Positions 31,468 to 41,933 of a DNA stretch of 64,000 bases are shown piece by piece. A program made the position numbers and the translations under genes. Position 1 is the first letter of the stretch; each line of letters begins with the position of its first letter. This DNA comes from Avena insularis (lineage: Eukaryota > Streptophyta > Magnoliopsida > Poales > Poaceae). A model generated the notes under the pieces. It did not search any database. It worked only from the letters and a program-made list of their open reading frames with translations, and was not told the origin of the DNA. The DNA lies in NCBI GenBank assembly GCA_023614405.1, contig CM042686.1:466458740-466522739 (forward strand), given 5' to 3'.

Positions 31468-34400
31468 CCGAGCTACCCACTCCGGATCATCGGTCCATCT
31501 GGATCCGGTACGCCGGTGTGTGAGGAGGCTGAGGTCGATCTTCTTGTACCATGTGAGAATATGATGAAGGATGGTGTCAGCTGCGGCACGACCAGCGGAT
31601 TCTCTCCAGAGGTCAAGCTGGGTCTCAACTTCCATTAATTTCTCGACGAGAGTTGCGATGATCTCCGGGCTACTCTCTCCGGGCCAGAACGTATTGAAGA
31701 TGCGTACTGCAACATCGAGGATATCCTTGCCATAATTCTTGATAGTCTCCACGCGAGAGGACAAGCTGACCAATAGGTCCTCCATGTCCAAGGGAATGTT
31801 CTCACCATCAGGAGCAATGGGAGTACCCCTCTCTCGGCGAAATTTGGCAACAACAGTGCTGGCAATCGCAGTACCCTCTGGAAAGTGGTCTGGAAACAAG
31901 GCAAAGGAAGAAGGTAAAGTAAAGACATATGAGGTAACCCGAAGAGTTATGTCGGAGAAGGGAAAGGAACTTACGAGAAATGTGGCTATGGATCCGGGTT
32001 AACTCCTTGATACAGGCATCGCGTCTTTTACGAAGTTGCTCAAGCTCAGCGTTTGCCGACCTGAGCTGGAGGTCGGATTCTCTGAGTAGGTCCTGGTCCT
32101 TGGAGATTTGGAGAGTAAGGCGCTCACGCTCTTCTGTGAAGTCCTGGCCAACCTTTTGGAGCTCGGTTTGGTGCCGGGCCTTCATCTTCTCCATCTCGGC
32201 CTTTTGCTTGGCAATCTCGTCGTCCTTAGTCTGGAGGAGAGCAAGCTCATCATTCTTCTTCTTCAGCTCGGCCTGATGCTGCCCTGCTTGTTCGAGAAAA
32301 TGCAGCATCATACCAGGAACGGGCACACTATCCTCAAGCGATGCTGAAATAGTATGTTGACCCGGCAAAGCCGAGGAGTAAATGTATGCCGAGCCAAGGA
32401 GAAGAAGAAATGGAAAACACTACAAGGTCGAACAAAAGAAGACATACCCCGGATTTCTTCCAAGTTCTTCCGCATGATCTTGTTTTCATCCTCCACCCCA
32501 GCTGCAGAAACCGAATGAGGAGATTAGTTCGGCGGAAGAAAGCGAAGAAAAACGGAGAGGTGCTGAGGGAGAAAATTACCCCTCTTTTCATGTTCTACGC
32601 CAAGTGCAACATGTTTTGCGCGTAGGATCTTGTGGGTATCAAGCAGGCGTTGGAATTCGGCGCTCCGGCGATTGGTGGTTACCTGAAAGAAGTACAAAAG
32701 TGTAAAATTAGCTTGGTGCATATTCAAAGTGTCCAAGATCCGGGCCAAGTGGAACTTAACCCGGCTCTAGGTGTGTGCATATTCGAAGTGTACAAGATCT
32801 GGGCCAAGTGGAACTTAACCCGGCTCTAGGTGTGTGCATATTCAAAGTGTACAAGATCCGGGCCAAGTGGAACTTAACCCGGCTCTAGGTGTGTGCATAT
32901 TCGAAGTGTGCAAGATCCGGGCCAAGTGGAACTTAACCCGGCTCTAGGTGTGTGCATATTCGAAGTGTGCAAGATCCGGGCCAAGTGGAACTTAACCCGA
33001 CTCTAGGTGTGTGCATATTCGAAGAGCGCAAGATCCGGGCCAAGTGGAACTTAACCCGGCTCTAGGTGTGTGCATATTCGAAGTGTGCAAGATCCGGGCC
33101 AAGTGGAATTTAACCCGGCTCTAGGTGTGTGCACATTTGCAGTTTACATGCAGCTATGTTAGTTTTCTAATGAGCATCCGGCCGAGTAGCAAGCTACTCC
33201 CCCGGAGGCTCGGGGACTAATGGTTATTATCTACAGCATGTAAAGGACTTTTCTCAAACACGGCTATTATCTACGTTGGTTTTGAAGTTTGCATACCTCC
33301 ATCATTCGCCCCACGAGGTTAATTGCCTTGGCGGAAGTATTCATCTAGGCAGAAAATTTTGCGGGGCCGAACTTTTCTAGGAGATCGTCGTTGTGGACGA
33401 ACTCCGCCTTGTTCCAGTTCATAACAAACTCGATAAGGCTCGGAGGGTACCGTTCGCCAGTGGGCATGTGGGGTGCCACCAAGCCCTTCGCACGAGATTC
33501 CTTCCTCTCAATTAGGGCAAGAGCTGGGCTGGTGTGCAAAACCATCTACTGCGCATCGGTTGGCTCGGCAGGAAGATCCTTCGCTGCTGGTGATTTCTTC
33601 AGAAGCATTGACGATAGAGTTTGCTGCCCGACCTCGATGGACGCAGATTTGGTAGTATCCGGGGCTTTCTTGCCTTTAACTTGCTCGGAAGAAGTAACTG
33701 CGGTGGACTTCCCTTTATAAGCTGCTGGAATAGTTCCTCGCCGAGGCTGAGATGACTCGGACGAGGCAGAAGAACTTGACACTGGAGCTGCTGTGGGTTT
33801 CCTTGGTGCCAGGACAGGTGCTAGCTCGGTAGCTAGTACTGGAGCTGCTGCTGGTGCTGGTGTTGTGATAGACTCGGTGGTTGCTGGTTGCGGCAATGCC
33901 GAAGTGGTGGACGCCGTCGCCTCGGACGAACCGACCCCTCCCACTCCGAGGTCGCGTTCCTCTCGATGAGGTACTGCGGAAGCCGGAGCAGCCGCAGAGC
34001 CCTCTGGAATAGGGCTCAGCGGGCGTGACTCGTCGTCACGAGGAGGAGAAGGGCCAGACCGAAGGGGAGAAGAGATGCTCGATCCGCTCTGAGGGACCTC
34101 CACAGGAGGCCTGTAAAAGAAAATAAGGTCAGGTGTGAAATTACCGCGATGCAAGGAAAAATGAGTTGCGCAATGATAAATGACTTACGCATCCGAGGTT
34201 TCAGCCTCCTTGGGTTTCCGGGCCCTCCGTGCCGTGCTTTTCCTGCTCGCTTGGAGGCAGTCTTGTCTCCGGCCTTCTTTTGCCTTTTTGTGGGCTGAGA
34301 AGGTCCGGAGGAAGAACTCGATGCGGCTCCGCGCTTCTTCTTTGACGCCACCGGAACCGGCTCGCCCGTGGCAAGTGGAGGATCCTCGTGGATATGCCCA

Positions 34401-35820
34401 TCGGGGTTAGCTGATGCCGGAAAGGCAAAAGAAAAAGGGACAGCCTCAACAGGTTCAATCACGTCGATATCCGAGTCATCCTCATCATCGGGCCAATCTC
34501 TAAGAGAAGAGAATTTACCGTTGGGTCGTTTGGTGGCGTCGGTCATAGGGAGGAACATCTCCTGGTCCGGCTCCTCCTCATCCGGGATTTCTCGGTCTGG
34601 CACCCACTTGAGGGTCGGGTCCGTACCATCCTCGAGAGTTTGCTGAAGGAACAGCTGAGAAAAAGCATGAAGAATAGGGTCAGAAATCTAAAAAAACCGA
34701 CACATACTTGATCCGAAATAAGTTTGCCCCGCGAAGCTTACATGGAGGGAGCTCACACGGCAAGAGTGCTCGATTCCCCACGTCCATTCAGCGGAGAAAT
34801 CCTTGTGGGTGGTGAAAAGAGCTTTAACCCGGCGAAAGATCTCCGTGTTGCTCAACTCGAAGGAGGAGGTTCGGTTGGGGTCGCGGCCGAAGCTCATGTG
34901 GCATAACTTGTGGCAGCGCTTCTAGAGGGGAGAGATTCGGTTGCGCACGAACGTGATCATAGCATCCTCGTTGCGCAATCCGAGCTTCTTCAGCTCCGCG
35001 AACCTCTTGTTAACTTGGTTGGCCAGAGCTATAGGTTTCTTGGGGACCTCCTCCCAGAAATCCGTGTCAGGTGGGCCCAGAGCGTAGGGCAGCAACCGAA
35101 TCAAATCTTCGGTACCCTCGTTCCGGACGTAGAAGAAGGTCCGGGCCCATCCTTTGCAGGAGTCAAGCCCGGTGACCCGGGGAAAGACTGAAAATCTCCG
35201 GGGCAAGATGGAGGCAGCTCCGAACTGGGTGAGCTGCTTGTCCTCCGACTCTACATGGATATTGGGGACGACGTTGCGACGAAGATCGAAGAACCGGATC
35301 CACAGCTCCTTCATGGGCCATAGTCTGGCGTAGCCTTCGATCGTAGAGGCAAAGGTAGAAAGGGAGGTGATTGCGTCACGAGAGATGCGGCGGTGTGATA
35401 CGTCCTAACCCAATCCCGGAAGAAATCGCTCACCGGAAGGCCAAATCCCCGTTGGAAGTGGGACAGGAATACAACGAACTCACCCGGATTGGGTGAGGAG
35501 GCCAGTTCCGAGGAGGGGAGATGAGCGGTGACGCCGGTGGGAATGCGCCTGGTCCGGTAGAGCTAGTCAAGGTCATCTTGATAGACCCATGACCCGGCCC
35601 ACGCGCCGCGGTCCGCCGCGCCGGCGTCCTCCTCCATCTCCTGCTCGGCGACGACGAGCTCCTCCTCCGTCATCTCGTATCCACTGTCCTCGCTGGAGCT
35701 AGCGGCGGCGGGGATCTGAGGCCTAGATTGGCATGGACCCATGGTGAAGAAGCTGCGCAGTGGTGGCTGCGGTGCGGAGGCACGGGGAGGTGCGGCGGCG
35801 GCGCTGCTACTGGAAAGCAC
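31456..35820 (-). pseudogene. Antisense gene of Tat-2, spliced, broken
   Basis: It starts at 35820 (or MGPCQSR at 35742). An acidic first part (SEDSGYEMTEEELVVAEQEM) is followed by TAG at 35565-35563. The same frame then reads FQRGFGLPVSDFFRDWV, a motif similar to the gypsy-type antisense family. The next exon (35314-34922) has MKELWIRFFDLRRNVVP and GWARTFFYVRNEGTEDL. Later exons are rich in S/P/A and lysine (34603-33546), then a long coiled coil (32368-31990: LKKKNDELALLQTKDDEIA, RERLTLQISKDQDLL), then 31899-31456 (TFWPGESSPEIIATLVEKL). Function unknown. Confidence 0.65.
32717..33139. repeat. 59-bp tandem repeat, seven copies
   Basis: TGCATATTCGAAGTGTGCAA-type units begin at 32717, 32776, 32835, 32894, 32953, 33012 and 33071, exactly 59 bp apart, with a partial eighth at 33130. 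Units differ by only a few bases. They lie in an apparent intron of the Tat-2 antisense gene. A 59-bp unit (not a multiple of 3) does not keep a reading frame. Confidence 0.95.
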
Positions 35821-35912
35821 CGGCGGCGGCGTGGTTGCAGGGAAGACGAAGGAGAAAACGCAACGGGCAGAGGGGCGCAGAGGTGGAAAACGCTAAGGGA
35901 TGCGCCCCTCCC

Positions 35913-35921
35913 CTATTTAAC
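35913..35921 (-). promoter_or_regulatory. Candidate TATA box of the Tat-2 antisense gene
   Basis: GGTTAAATAGGGG on the minus strand, about 95 bp before the ATG at 35820. It parallels the TATA-like site upstream of the antisense gene in the first Tat element. Confidence 0.4.
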
Positions 35922-36408
35922 CACCCCCAGTGATCGATGAGTGGGATCGCGCTATGCCGACGAGCCACACGGTGTGGCCGTGTATCACCGGCATCAGCCA
36001 ATCAGAGAAAAGCCACACAGGGGGCCACAGAGTAGAAGTGATCCCATGACGCTATGTTGCGTAAACGAGGAGGCAGTATGACATGACCCACGCACGCGAA
36101 ACCGACAATTACTTCGCGGTTAAGTGCGTGCCCTTAAAATAAGACAAGGTAATGATTAGCCTCCACGTGGGTTGGCATATGAGAGAAGGAAACAGGGCCT
36201 GGATCAAACCATGATAACCATGGGATCCGAGCCAAAGTGGTGACCCGGTCGGCAAGTGAAAACTTGGAACGTGCAAAGGGAACATAAATCCATATAATCC
36301 GAGATAAGGAGCTAACCCGGAATTAAACGTCCGAGGCTCGAACATAAATGAACCTAATGCGGCCTTAGCGGCCAAGGCAGCTAAGACCGCACCAGCTTCG
36401 GGGACTAA

Positions 36409-37208
36409 TGTTGGGGGGATACCCCCGGGTAGGGTCACTCCGGGGTATAACGGCCGAGTTAGCCGAGGTCCGGCAAGGTCAAAGCAGATGCTAACCGGGT
36501 CACCTCAAGGCAGTCCGAATCACGGAGTAACCCGGACCAGGGGGGGTCGCCTAACATTGTCTCATCCGACTTAAGGAGTAAGTCGGAGTGCTTGTCTAAC
36601 TTATATGCAGGAACAGGTGTGTCCAGATCTACTATGATCCGGATCCTCGCTTAGCTTCTGGGAGAAGGAAGGAATCTCTCTGGTCAAAAAAAGAAGGTCC
36701 GATACGCACTGCATGAGCGAATAAAGCAAGGGCAGGACCACCGGGTCATGGCCGACAAGGGTGACGACGCTCACGTCGGCTGACGCGGGCGCCGCAGAGG
36801 CTTACGTCGCTAAAGCATGTGTGACGCGGGGGAAAAGCACCCCGGTCGGGTTACCACTTTGGGAGGGGGCATATTCTTAGGAATATGCCTCCACGTATGC
36901 CCTAGGCCAGGACCGAACCTCCTCTATATAAGGGGGGTTAGGGTTCTGGTAGAGGGAGTTGGTTGAGTTCTAGTTGGAGGAGCACTAGTTGATCTAGGTT
37001 TCTAGGGAAAAATACTAGGCAAGAGTAAGAGAGCTCCTTCTTCCTCCTCTCGCCAATACAGCTCAAGGAGCACTTGTAATCTTGAAGAGAGAGCAATACA
37101 AACTTCTGTGTGGAGAATCACTCTACTATCCCTCCCTGGATTCCCCTAGCGCATATTAGTCCCCACCTTTAGCCTATCCATGGCATCTGCCGTGACACCA
37201 CCATGACA
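36409..37208 (+). repeat. 3' LTR of Tat-2
   Basis: 800 bp from TGTTGGGGGGATACCCC to CCACCATGACA. TATATAAGG at 36925. It is preceded by a purine-rich CTTCGGGGACTAA. The LTR sequence is unrelated to that of the other two Tat elements apart from the TGT-GGGGATA start. Confidence 0.82.
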
Positions 37209-38935
37209 GTGCAAGTTTACAAACTAGATTATTGACTCTAGTGCAAGTGGGAGACTGAAGGGAATATGCCCGAGAGGCAATAATAAAGTGGTTATTATCT
37301 TATTTCTTGTTTATGATAAATGTTTATTTTGCATGACATAATTTTATTAATTGGAAACGTTAATACATGTGTGTTTAATGAACAAAATAAAGAGTTCCTA
37401 GTTATGCCTCTCATATAAACTAGCTCATTGATTAACAAGATGATCAAGGTTTCCTGATCATGCACATTGGATGTGGTTAATAACGAGGTCACACCATTGG
37501 TGGAATGATGTGCTGAACATTCATATGAAGTATAGCAATACAATCAAAGTCATTGTGTTTACATTGCTATAACAATCAAAGTCCTTAGACCATGAGATCA
37601 TGTCAATCACTAACACCGAAACAGTAACTTGATAACATCAAACGTCACACCATAACAGGGTGACAATAAAGGTGGGTTCGGATACTCCCAAAGTATTATG
37701 TATACGCTCATGGATCAAGAGTGGGATTTGTCCATCCCGATGACGGAGATATATACTCAGGGCCCTCTCGGTGATATAACATTAATGTAGCTTGTAAGCA
37801 AGTGATAAGATCACTAGAATGCTATATCAGGGGAACGAGAAAAGAGTACATGTCAGTAACGAGATCAAATTAGGTATGGGGATACCGATGATCGAATCTC
37901 GGATATGTAATATATTGCAATACAAAGGGATTTAGTTACAAGAGTTAAAGGTTCTCACTATCACTGGAGTCATTGTTGAATGTGTGGGAGTCAGTATGGA
38001 TCTCTAGGTCCTATTGCTGATTATTGATCGGAGAGGGGTCTCGATCATGTCTGCATTATTCTTGAACCGTAGGGTGACACATTTAAGTGATACCGGCACC
38101 ATTTAGGAGAAAATATGTTTCAGATAAAGATTATGAAAGCGCCAGAATCCTTTCAATGGACACCGAAATTGTTTCAGATGAAATTGTTGAAACTGGTTCT
38201 TCATGTGATATCAAAATGTTGTAGGGGTTTTTATGTGAATGTTTGTTAATTAAAGTAATTGACAAAATTCTGAATAAAATAAATAAAAGAGTTTTATTAA
38301 ATGAGAGTTTGCATTAAATTTGGTGGAAACTTAATGGAGGTGAGTGGACTTTTGAGTGGAGGGGTGTTTATGTGAGTGGGAGATCCACTCACATGAATGA
38401 TGGAAGAGGTGGGGGCACCACCTTGGCCGCCGGCCATGGGAGGGGATGCCCCCTCTCCCCTATAAAATCCCCCCACTCCTCCTCTCATCTCACACCTCCT
38501 CGTGAAAGATCTCTCTCCCCCTCTGGTATTATTTCCCCATGGTCTCGGATTAGCGAGATACATGTTCCTAGTGGCTTTGCCTAAAAGGAGTTGCTACTTC
38601 CGCTGCATTGCTAGAGCAAGGACGCGGAGGTTTTCGGGGTACCGTACGTGTGTGCAATCACGAATGCACCACTAGTTTGCGGTGCTAGACTTGTTGGTGC
38701 TGGACCTGTTGGACTTGCTGGACTTCACCACGATCTTGAGATCGGCAAGCAAATGACTACTTCATCCACGAGTCCAAGATCGTAACGCTTTGTTGCTCTT
38801 CAAGGGTATGTTCTCTATGGATATATATCCACCCGTTTATTGTATCTAGGTAGATAGATCTTGGTACTTAGTTGTTCACATCGTAGGAATTTTTCGTTTT
38901 CTATGCTACGAACCTAAGAGTGGTATCCGAGCCTA
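37209..38935 (+). mobile_element. BARE/Angela-like Ty1/Copia LTR with internal sequence on both sides
   Basis: The LTR (about 37256-38919) starts TGAAGGGAATATGCCCGAG, then AGGCAATAATAAAGTGG, as in the BARE-1/WIS/Angela group. At its left, 37209-37255 ends GCAAGTGGGAGAC, a Copia polypurine tract expected before a 3' LTR. At its right is TGGTATCCGAGCC (38921), the initiator-Met tRNA primer site expected after a 5' LTR. A TATA-like CCTATAAAATCC is at about 38459. The LTR is thus flanked by both kinds of internal end. Confidence 0.72.
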
Positions 38936-38970
38936 ATCTATGCGTAGATGCTTATCACAGGTAGAACACA

Positions 38971-39942
38971 TTACTCAGTATCGGAAGTATCGGGACTCAA
39001 AGCTTCACTCAGCCTGGGTGCATCAACTCCCTCCAGCTCAACAGAGTAGTCCTCTGAAGCAGGCTCCACACTAGTGTCATCATAAGTCTCCTGCTCCCAT
39101 CCCTTAGCTATGACGGGATAATGGACATGCTTCGGGGTAGTAGAATACATGGATGACTCAAACTCTACATCTTTAGGATCTTCCTCCTCTAACTCCACAT
39201 TCACAACGTCTGTGTCTCTGCAATTAGTAGAATAGAACCTAACTCCCATCTGGCTAGTCCTCTTGGTATCCCATCGGATTCCTCTAATGTAATAGGATTT
39301 CCACTAGATCCAACATGCGACTCAAACCTCCATCCATCCAAGTTCTCAATGGGAAGTTCTGAATCTGTTGCCCCCATGAGCTCTGCGGTACCTATTAACT
39401 AGTGCCTATATTAGGATAATGGATAGACTCTGGTATGGGTGAATAAGGATATGGTGTATATGATGCTAGGTCTATGTTTATATCAGTGGGTGTTGTACTA
39501 GGTGAACCACGTGCTTCCCGAGCTAACTGTGCTGCCAACACCTCCCTCCTATGAGGATCAGTGAGATCCTCCAGCATACTATCCTTGTCCTCCACTATGA
39601 CACGATGGGTGTTAAAAAAAGACTCAACTAACTATCTATAACAGTCCATGAACTTGGAATATAGAACAAGATACTTCTGGGCTAACTCGGGGTGATTAGT
39701 ACTAACTCCGAGCCTATAGAATCACGAGGAATCATAGCATAACTGCTTCCTTACAAGTCTTTGGCTTTGTGCTTCTTAACAGTAGCTAGCGCCTCCACTA
39801 TGGCAACATGATGTGCTACCAATTGACTTCGACCCTCTCCAAATGACATAGCTGGACACAACCCAAGCTTCTTCGGTAGGTGAATACTAACACGGTACTT
39901 TGCTATTACGTAAAGGTCTTCATTGGGATGTTGGTCTGACAA
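38971..39942 (-). pseudogene. Unrecognised protein, several broken minus-strand frames
   Basis: Consecutive frames read MSDQHPNEDLYVIAKYRVS, IHLPKKLGLCPAMSFGEG and LVAHHVAIVEALATVKKHK (39942-39751), then AAQLAREARGSPSTTPTDIN and YTPYPYSPIPESIHYPNI (39595-39395), then an acidic tail (39249-38971, LEEEDPKDVEFESSMY). They are separated by stops and shifts. The order and composition suggest one decayed gene, probably from a transposon, but I do not recognise the family. It lies between the Copia LTR and a CACTA-like end. Confidence 0.35.
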
Positions 39943-40028
39943 CCAAAAACTCTCAGAAGTTGCCGAAGCTGTTCGGTCAACGTCCCCTGATAATCCTCGA
40001 GACTCTCCTCCTTCTTCCCTAAAGTATG

Positions 40029-40128
40029 TACTACAAGAAAAGTTTCCTTTCGCAACGAATTGGCCTAATTGTCATTGTAGAAGGCGCGTCTTCCGCGACG
40101 AAATTCTCGGCTCGGCCATGGCCGATGG
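40029..40128 (+). mobile_element. Second CACTA-like terminus (left end)
   Basis: TACTACAAGAAAAGTTTCC at 40029 matches the CACTA terminus with the first C changed to T. TTCCGCGACGAAATTCTCGG nearby resembles subterminal CACTA motifs. The sequence resumes at 53128 after the Tat-3 insertion. No matching right terminus was found in the window, so the extent is unknown and the tandem array at 53336-56245 may be part of it. Confidence 0.5.
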
Positions 40129-40616
40129 TGACGAGGGTTTAACTCGTCAATGCCCATTGTTATGGACTTGGGTTTTGGAGAAGGAGGGAGCTCTGGAGAC
40201 ATCTATCAGCTAGCAAACAAGCACACATGGGACAAAGGATTTACCCAGGTTCGGGCCTCCTAGAGGTCCCTACTCCTGCTTGTCTACTCGTGGAATTATT
40301 GAGGGAGTCGAAAGTTACAATGGTGCGCAGATGTAATCTGGCGACGGTTGTGGAAACTAGGGTTGCGTGTGTCCTTCTCGCCGCCCCCTCCTAGCCTTTA
40401 TATATATAGGCTAGGTCTCGGGTAGCAGGTCGAGTCGGTTACAAGTTAGGGTTTTCCCTTTAATCATTCTATCGTTAGCTTCTTCTGGTTCTTCAAGCAA
40501 TCGAGAGTCCGTAGGTTACTCGAGTCCCTCCATTCGGTCCTTGGCGACACCATGGGCCTGTATGTATTTGGACCGTATATACCAAGCTCGAGTACCTTTA
40601 GGGTATACAAATGTCA
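40129..40616 (-). repeat. 3' LTR of Tat-3
   Basis: 488 bp. It contains an 8-bp inverted repeat CCTAGCCT...AGGCTAGG enclosing TTATATATAT (40390-40415), likely the TATA region. The U5-side motif ACCCAGGTTCG (reverse of CGAACCTGGGT) is shared with the Tat-1 LTRs. Confidence 0.93.
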
Positions 40617-41933
40617 GTAGCCCCCGAGTGTCCAGTGGAATCGCAGATTCGACTGGGGACTTTTGAAGCCTTCGAGTTCCTAAATGAGTACATTTCGATT
40701 TCTTTTATTTGTGTCATAGGGATTGTTGATATACGTGCCTGATATAACCGAAGTATTAGTATCAGTTAACCACCTTAGGGTGAAACAACGCAATCTACTC
40801 CAATTCGAGTCCCCGGACTCGAATCCAGGAAAGTGCTGGTGTAATTCGACTCAGGCCGCGGAGGTCTTACAGGAGTCGAATTCCAGTTATATGGGTGTGA
40901 GCACTCGACGTGTCCGTCAAGGCATGTTCATCGTGCTTGTAGGCACGGATACATTTCTGGTAGTACGCAGTTAAATGCGTTGCCAGGCCTTATTCAGGTC
41001 TTACCTTCACGCCGTAAGCGTGGCATCCGAATTTTATCACTGCGGAGATGATTCGGGCGTCCCAGGAGACGCAGTCTCTTTGTAGGGAAAATTTGTGAGG
41101 CGATGTCGCCAAGGGTTGCGAGTGCGGATGTTATCAACACACAGTTTTTGTGCCAATAATCATAGGGTGCGTGACCAGCGCTCCCTATGGGAGTAGCCCC
41201 CGAGTGCCTGGTTGAGTCGAAGACTCAGGCAGGGACTAAAGATTTTTTGCGACTGCTGTTGTCTTTTGCTTGCTTGTTTTAGTCGAAGACTCAGGTAGGG
41301 ACTAAAACACTTTTACGACTGCTATCGTCTCTTGCCTTCTTGTTTCAGTCGAATTTGTTTCCGGCGCTCCCTATGGGAGTAACCCATGTCCGTAATCGAA
41401 CTGTGTTTCGAGTGGTTGGGTTTGCTTTGTGATTGTCCATGTTCCTGCAACAAGAAAAGAAAAAGTCGTAGGGTGCGCGGCCAGCGCTCCCTATGGGAGT
41501 AGCCCCCGAGTGCTTGGTGGAGTCGAAGACTCCAGCAAGGACTAAAAATAGTCTAAGTTTTCCACTGCGTAGCCTTGATGACGCCAGCCGACGCCAGGCG
41601 ACCTCGCTGTTCGCGAGCGAGTTTGACGGGATGTGACGAGCGGTGGGTCCCACTTTCTGACTTTGATTTGACTGGGCGTGCGTAATCTTATTTTTCACTA
41701 CGCCTCCTCGATTTCTGCGTGTAATGGTAGAAGTGGGGGGACGGTTCGCGCTTCCTCTTCTCCACGTGTCCAACGCGATGCGTGCCACGCGTCCAATAGG
41801 GTTTTTGTCAGCCATTGGATTGCATCTCCTAGGGGTCAAGTAGCGGTGCTGCGGCGGTAATTTTCCATCTGCGCTCTTTCTTCCTTGCTGCCATCGCCAT
41901 TGCCGTTTTCGCTTCGCGCTCATCTCCTCCACG
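40617..41933. repeat. Tat-3 3' region with repeated PPT-like and hairpin units
   Basis: Next to the LTR the minus strand reads CACTCGGGGGCTAC, the polypurine tract. The unit CTCCCTATGGGAGTAGCCCC followed by CGAGTG occurs at 41181 and 41487, with a partial one at 41367. AGTCGAAGACTCAGG or a variant follows each. CTCCCTATGGGAG is itself a hairpin. No coding frame is supported. The sequence from about 41600 on is GC-rich and likely holds the promoter of the plus-strand gene. Confidence 0.7.

Larger units (their letters stand above)
31468..37208 (+). mobile_element. 5'-truncated Tat-lineage element (Tat-2)
   Basis: Only the 3' half remains: an antisense spliced gene (31456-35820), the region to the PPT (CTTCGGGGACTAA, about 36396-36408) and one LTR (36409-37208). 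It lacks gag and pol. The left edge breaks off inside the 365-bp tandem repeat, so this is a truncated copy rather than a complete insertion. Orientation is inferred from the LTR and the antisense gene. Confidence 0.78.

Noticed and set aside
32717..33139. Regular repeats that could be mistaken for a CRISPR array
   Set aside because: The 59-bp units are directly adjacent with no unique spacers, and the sequence is from a plant retrotransposon intron.
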